A stretch of DNA of 64,000 bases, taken from positions 1,302,001 through 1,366,000 of the forward strand of contig JAJKFH010004053.1 of NCBI GenBank assembly GCA_023333565.1, given 5' to 3'. The notes beneath the pieces are model-generated. The model saw only the letters and a list, made by a program, of their open reading frames with translations, did no database searches and was not told where the DNA came from. Positions 57,783 to 64,000 of this stretch are shown here, piece by piece; the first letter of the stretch is position 1; the number at the start of each line of letters is the position of its first letter. The translations under genes were made by a program, and so were the position numbers. This DNA is from Puffinus mauretanicus (lineage: Eukaryota > Chordata > Aves > Procellariiformes > Procellariidae).

Positions 57783-60644
57783 TATTAAAGAGAGTAATGG
57801 TCAACAGATAGTGTTTTACTTCTTTTTTTTTTTTCTTTTTTTTTTTCCTTACAGTGCAAATATGCTACAGAATTGACTTCTCTAAGGCACCTCAGAATAA
57901 CAGCAGTTAGGATTTAAGCCTGATTAGAGTTGTCATTCTATAGGGTAAGCTTGTTTGGGTGGTTTTTCCAGAAAAGCAGTTTGCAATGGTAGGAACACCA
58001 TGTTTCTGGACATCAGCACTCTACCCCTGATAAAAAATACAGTAGAGATAAAAGAGAGGTGGGTCTTTCCCTCCCCTGTTTTCATGTTCAGTACATATAC
58101 TGTCTCTCAAAAAGTTGATTGTGAATAATGACAGTTAGAAGGAAACAGGTTTTTTTTCCCATTCACTAGGGTTTTTTTTTTGTATTAGCTACAACTTACT
58201 GTTTTTTCAAGTGGGGAGATTATTTTTGCTAAAACAGAGGGGCTGCTTTTCTCTCAAACAAGTTGTTCTGCATTGGAAGCTAGTCCTGAAAGTTAACCAG
58301 ATTTCAGAAAGAGTGAGAAAAGGATAATGATATATGTCCTTTTTTTCCTCATATTATCATCAAAATTATCACTTTGAAGTATTTTATTTTAGCATTTGCA
58401 ACTAACATGCTCAACATAAGTCACTATCTGGAAATTACATTTTTATAGATGCATAGACTGCTGACTGTTTCAGGTATGAATTCAATTTTACAAAGTAGTC
58501 ACAATAAAGTTAAGATGAACTCTTGTAGCTACTAACATCACAGGATAATGTGTAAGGCTTATATCTGAGGCAGAATTAAACAGTGCATATATACAGGTCA
58601 TAATGTATAGTTAGTAAGTTAAAATAATAACAATCTAATGTTGCTATGGGATTGTCTCTGTTAAAGGTACTTAATAAACTATCCCAGGTTTATTTTACAC
58701 ACTTACTGTTCTTGCATTCAGCATCTTTTGTGTAATTCCTAAATGAATTCACCCGAGCTTCCTCACTCACCTACGTTAATGAAACATAATGTATCTAGGT
58801 ATTTGAGTATTGAAACAGAAGGGAATATAATAAGCTAATAATAATTGGAAGGAGATTAACAGCTCTGTGTTATGTTCAGTAGTACTGAAGTAGACTTTTT
58901 TTTCCCTTTTTGTTCGTTTATTCCAAGCAACCTCTCTTCTGAGACTGACCTCTGATGGAAGCTTTACCTTGTTTAACAAATGAGTGTCATCAGAGCTGCT
59001 TTAATTGTATAAGCTCTCTTCACAGGCAGCAAAATTAATTTGAACCTTGAGTGTACTTTGGGAATAGAGCTCCGACTTTTTTGAAACACACTGAAGCTTT
59101 CTGGGAGGAAGGCATGCCTAACCGTACTAAAAACATTGGGCTACAAAAAACTTAAAGGCTGGAAGGCAAATTGGAATTTGGTAGTTTCATTTCCCCCCAT
59201 AACACGGGAACTTTTGTGGACAGGTAGGCTAAAAGGATATCAGATTTGCCTCTGTTTTTCGAAGTACATCGAAACTCATACTTCCACCCAAAATACGTCA
59301 AAGAAAAATTATTTTCTAGTTAAACACCTTTTGACCAGAAAATACCAACTCATTGGAAATGTTCTAAGAAGTTCTAATCTCGATTCAATAAGTACCTAAA
59401 TTTTGTTGACAAACCTTTGTTTTGCCTTGAAGTCTATCTCTAGTATTTACTTGATTGGATGAAGTAGTTTTACCTACTTTATGAGACATTACATGTATTT
59501 CAGAAATGAAGATGACTAAGTCAGAGCTGCGAACAATTTGCAGTCCATTTACAATTGTGGTGTATTAGTAAAAAGTCTGATAGTGTAATATAACTTAATA
59601 AAAGACTTGCAATTTGAAATAAGTTTAAAAATATTTGGACAGTTTACAATAAAAAAAGCTGAGTAATCTTGGAGGGCTGACCTCGATACTTCACAGTAGC
59701 TGAGGTCTTGAGTTTGATAAGCATGTTGTCTTAAAACATTTACGTCCTGGATTTTTAATATATTCATGAGCAACTATGGACAATACTTGGTAAATTGTCC
59801 CTACTATTAAAAACATCTTCCTTTTATTTGAAAGCTGAATTTTTCTAATCTTGGCTGCTAATGACTCCTATTACTAAATTTCTGTTGTTCTGTGGCACCA
59901 TAAACTGTGACCAGCTTATCCCTTAACATTTTTTTCTGAGTAAGCTTTTGGTATAAAGCATGGTTGTTGATCGTTTGCTCATTCTTAAGATTCTTTGCTT
60001 CTGGTTTTCAGCATCTCTAGGCAGCTTTGAAACAGTAAGTTGGGAAGGGAGTTTTGGAGGAGGAAAGAGGACAGTTCCCTGGAATTCAATAGAATGACGA
60101 AAATCACATGAGGAAAAAAAGGTGTTCTTTGTGCCATATAAGAATATGAATTGTAATCCTTACAAATAACTCCATCCTCTATGTAATGCATGATGATGAT
60201 GGAAAATAATTTTCATTTTTTCTGATGACTAGATATTTTACTCTTCAGAGGAAATATGAACATCAAAAGTGGCTGTTATAATCTTTTCACATCAGCAGAT
60301 AGTATTTTGGCCACAAACTAATATACTGTGGATGCCTTGAACTATGCAAAGTTCAGGCTGAATGCTTTGTTATTGGTGTCTGTGAGGTAGTTGAAAATTG
60401 TATTCTATGAATCACATTTTCTGGTAGTTCATAAAAACATCAGTTAAATACAAAATGCATAATGTATAGTGCATATATATAATTTCCAAGCGATTATTAT
60501 GTGACATATAAATTTCTTAATTTTAGTAATTTAAACTAAGCGATTTTCTACTCCACTGGATTCTTGCAGTGGTATTGCTTAGGGTCTGATTCCAACAAAA
60601 GCACTTTTACTGACCTGTTAGCATAGGTTTAAATAAGTTTTAAG

Positions 60645-60718
60645 TACAATGTGTTTAAATTTACACATTGTAAAGTACTTTGATTAACTGTGGTCTTTTC
60701 TTTTTAAAAAAAAGAAAA
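60645..60718. repeat. two successive inverted repeats
   Basis: TACAATGTGT (60645-60654) faces ACACATTGTA (60663-60672) exactly around an 8-base loop, and outer AAGTAC/GTACTT can pair as an alternative. Shortly after, TTTTCTTTTT (60696-60705) faces AAAAAGAAAA (60709-60718) around AAA. The second is low complexity. The first is not. Confidence 0.8.
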
Positions 60719-61816
60719 ACATAAGAAACCAATGTGTTTTTTCATTATTTCAAGAGTTATTTGGATTTTTTTGGCAACATTAATATTTTGGAAAAGGAAG
60801 AAGAATCTTAACTGGAGTAAGATAATATATAATCTAAGAAATTCATTAATTATTGATTGACTTTTCTTCAACTACCTTTATGTTTAAAGGATAAATGTCA
60901 GAAATGAGCATTTTCTTTTCTACTGAAGAGTTATGTAACTTGCATCTTTTCATCCAACCATGTCATTTGCAGTGTGGTGGTTTATGTGAGAAATATTGGT
61001 AGTCTTAGCTGTAGCTGTGTAATTCCAAGTGTGACTACAGTCAAGTAAAAAAGAGAGGCAGCATTAGCCTGGACAGGTAAGGAAGCTGAAAATCTGAACT
61101 TCTGGAACAAATCATGAACATAAAATATGCTTCTTTTCAGTGTTAGTGTCTCATAAAACTAAGCACCAAAGGATCTGAAGTTCTCTCTGACCACATGAGA
61201 CTTGTCAGCTTGTCCTCAGGTTGGCTGCTATAAGTTTTCTGTAGATATGAAAAGAAACAAAAAAGAAAAGAAAATCGGTGTACTTTTAGTAAGCATTTGC
61301 AATATGATTTTGCTGATAGTCAATGAGAAATCTGTTTCATTTGTGAAATTAATTGTATAGTAAACATCTACATTGCCTTTACGTTCTTCTATTGTTCTCT
61401 ATATTCTGCTAAAAGGAGTAGGATATTTTTTGTTTCATCTTTGTTGCTAGCTCTGTTTCTAACACAACATCACCTGAGATCTATAGCATATTCTTACTGG
61501 ACAAAACCTTTTAAACTGTTTTTTACTGTTTTGTGCCTTAATTCATGTCTGGATTAGCCACAGGTGAGGTTGCTAGATTTAGTGTACCAAAATTTGCAGG
61601 TCCGTTTTGACATTGACTGCCTTTTCAGTGGTGTTACTCAGCCCATCAGTGCTGAACATTTCAGTTGCAAGCTGGCACCCCCAGGAAAACAGGGACTGTG
61701 TAATGAGTGTTTCCACTGCGGCCCGCTTCACTGCCTGTAGCATTGTCTTTGAGTAGGAAAGCACTGAACATAAATAACGAGATACAGAGAACATATGTAA
61801 AATTAAAGTCTAGACT

Positions 61817-61854
61817 ACCACCTCTGTATTTTTGGACCACCTCTGTGTTTTTGG
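61817..61854. repeat. 19-bp tandem duplication, one mismatch
   Basis: ACCACCTCTGTATTTTTGG is followed directly by the same 19-mer with one A-to-G change. It is a recent slippage product. Confidence 0.9.
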
Positions 61855-64000
61855 GAGTCTTCTTCAGATTTAGTCCTGCATGCCACTGGAATTCTGACTC
61901 AAGAGTCTGAAGCTGAGTTTTGGAATTAATATTAATTACATTAGGGCACCTCAGATCTTTCTTGATAATATGCATACTTGTAACTCCTCCTCTATCGATT
62001 AGAGTGCCTTACTGCTCTGCCAGATTGCACAGTTCTAGAAAACTGAGTTACGTTTGAGCATCTGTTGCAGTTAATCTCAGATCATTTCTACACATTTTCC
62101 TAGCTTTAAATGTATTTTAATATAATATTCACTAGAAATTAGCAATGCTAAACAAATTAATCTCACAGAAGAAGAAGTGCCCAAAGAAAAATGTAGAAAG
62201 AGAAAGTACAAAATGCCCAGATTGATCATGACAGCATAAATCGATCCTACAGAATTATTATGGGCAGTTCTTACTTGTTATGTCTAACAAAATTATGGTC
62301 TTTTTCTGAGCTTATGCAGATGCATATCATACACTCAGCCTGTTTTTAATAGTAAACAGTGATAGGCTGGAGTGACGACTGATTTCCTTTTGTACTTTCA
62401 GGAATAACAGGGTGCAAAATAGGTGTACGAAATGGGAAATTTGGGCAATTTGTCATTAAAGAGAAGACCACTGCTACATGGAAGTCATTGTCTACATTGG
62501 CCAGAAATAATTCCGTATTTCTTGTATAACTGAGTCTGTAGAAGAGCAGTTTAAAGCCCCAAATCATAAGTACTTTTTTAGTTGTACAGTTCTGCCAAAC
62601 TTCCTGTAAAGCTGGCAGCTTCTAAATAAGCTTTGTCTAAATTAAACATATGGTAAAATCTTCTGTCTAAACTATAGGGGAATTTGGAGAAACAGAAAGT
62701 CATTAGGATAAAAACTCTGTCTCTCTTCTCCCCCAAATTTGTTCATGTATCAAAGGAACACACCACCTGCCTTAATGTTTGCGCAAAACTGTGTGCTTCT
62801 CTGCTATTGAAATCTTCATGCTGGTTCATGGACATCTTTCTGACACATGGATAATGTGAGACTCTATGGAAATTAGAATAATATTATATACAAAGAATCT
62901 TCCAGGTCAGCCTTTTTTTAACATTAAAGTTTTGAGTAGACAGTATGATGACAAATATGAGCCAGTTTAGTGATTCTGTGACTCTGAGCTGCCAAACGTC
63001 AGCCAAATCCCATGAGACACCCTAGAGGAGCACGAGGGCTTCTCTGCACTCTGCCTGTGGGTGTGTGGGCATCTGGTACAACACACAAGTTCCCACAAGT
63101 GATTCTCCAGCCCCAGGAGCACGGGAGGGAGGAGAACAGGGGCCGTTTCATTGTCCTTGTTTTATGTTGGGGTTTTTTTCCCCCGGCCAGAGAAATTCCT
63201 AATTATTGGATAATTGAATTCAAGGGGGTTTTGCTGCTAGAGCGGCATAGAGCAGCCTCAGTGGTCCCAAGAAGGCACTGTCTGTAGGCTGTTAAGCAAG
63301 AGGAGGAGTTGCACAAGACTTTCTCCATTAATGAACCAGAACAACCTAGGCCACTCTAACTTCCTGGGCGAATGTCTCCCGAGTATTAACAGTTCCCATT
63401 TATCTGCTAATGGATAAATCAAGTTATGCAGAAGCACGAACATCACAGAACCCCACAGCGTGCCCCTGTGGTACATGCATATTCTCTCGCAAAGTGTCAT
63501 TTGCATACTTTATACTATTGCTTTTAGTCAGGTCTTGTGGAAAGATGAAATAAAAATGCTTTTTGTTAGCAAAACGTGTATACGTGAAAGAATTAAATTT
63601 GAGCAGGTTTTCACAAAGAAAAGGAAATAATTTTGACAGCCATTTCTCTTATTTTATGAATTCTCTGGCCTTAATAAAACAAAGCTGACTTCATGGTCGA
63701 TGATTTTTAAGTGCTGAGTGTGAAGTCAACACGAGCTTCATCGGTAGCTGATGTTCTTGCTAGGTGCCATTCATACTTGATTGCAAGTATCACAAGTAAA
63801 AATCTGATAATTTATCATTCCAAGTCTAATCCATTGATTTTTTTTTTTCATTGATAAAAATAGTTCTGAGACAAAATTCTACTGTAAAGGAATCAGCTTT
63901 GTTATGGCACAAAAATTTTGATTTAACATGAGGATAAAGCTGCACAGCAATTTGGGAGAATGTGTTTGTTTACCTTTTCCACTTTCATTACCTTGGTGAG

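Larger units (their letters stand above)
54006..64000. other. AT-rich unique DNA, no gene recognised
   Basis: This is a 10-kb AT-rich stretch without a recognised gene or mobile element. It includes the inverted repeat AATAAAG-GAATT-CTTTATT at about 55913-55931 and a strong pyrimidine tract with CAG at 57820-57854. GC is mildly raised at 63000-63260. Frames of up to 104 codons (61661-61975 minus) show no domain. The sequence continues past the window end with no change of character. Confidence 0.55.

Noticed and set aside
1..64000. CRISPR arrays, operons, phage or bacterial systems
   Set aside because: There are no regularly spaced direct repeats, no ribosome-binding-site-led gene strings and no bacterial families. 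The sequence is vertebrate in texture.

Overview
The window reads as AT-rich, gene-poor vertebrate nuclear DNA, most likely from a bird. The case for a bird is its mobile-element content. There are four CR1 LINE remnants of different ages and one further CR1-like ancient LINE tail, plus a solo LTR of a type I associate with avian endogenous retroviruses. Recognisable repeats cover only a few percent of the window. No bacterial or phage features are present. I could not determine the species or the chromosomal location.

I found no convincing protein-coding gene, rRNA, tRNA or CRISPR array. The open reading frames are short. At roughly 60 % AT, 64 kb read in six frames should give a few frames of 120 to 145 codons by chance. 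The longest frame (about 179 codons) lies inside a GC-rich minisatellite of the LTR. Intronic or intergenic sequence is the best description. A few exon-like segments with good splice signals are listed at low confidence.

Layout: 1-16215 is unique DNA with small tandem repeats and one possible MIR. 16221-17273 is a solo LTR flanked by the 5-bp duplication CTTCA, probably in minus orientation, with an internal 41-53 bp minisatellite. 17279-38799 is mostly unique DNA. It holds a perfect 12-bp hairpin with a second 7-bp outer stem (18530-18580), a CpG-dense islet (about 21980-22178), an old antisense CR1 piece (about 23030-23282), MIR-like pieces and a homeodomain/POU-motif-rich stretch (28490-28760).

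38800-44500 is the repeat-rich part: an antisense CR1-like tail, a MIR-like piece, a CR1 endonuclease/linker fragment (40150-41265) and an antisense CR1 3' end (44180-44500). 44501-53511 is unique DNA with a second perfect 12-bp hairpin (45988-46018), a well-formed exon candidate (48838-48979), a 9-CpG cluster near 49930-50028 and a GC-rich block (52840-53470). 53512-54005 is a sense CR1 3' end. 54006-64000 is AT-rich unique DNA with an odd CpG-dense 40-mer (57741-57782) and stacked inverted repeats near 60645-60718.

There is no set of cooperating genes, and I do not see an undescribed multigene system. The most unusual signals are the compact perfect hairpins and the decay pattern of the mobile elements.
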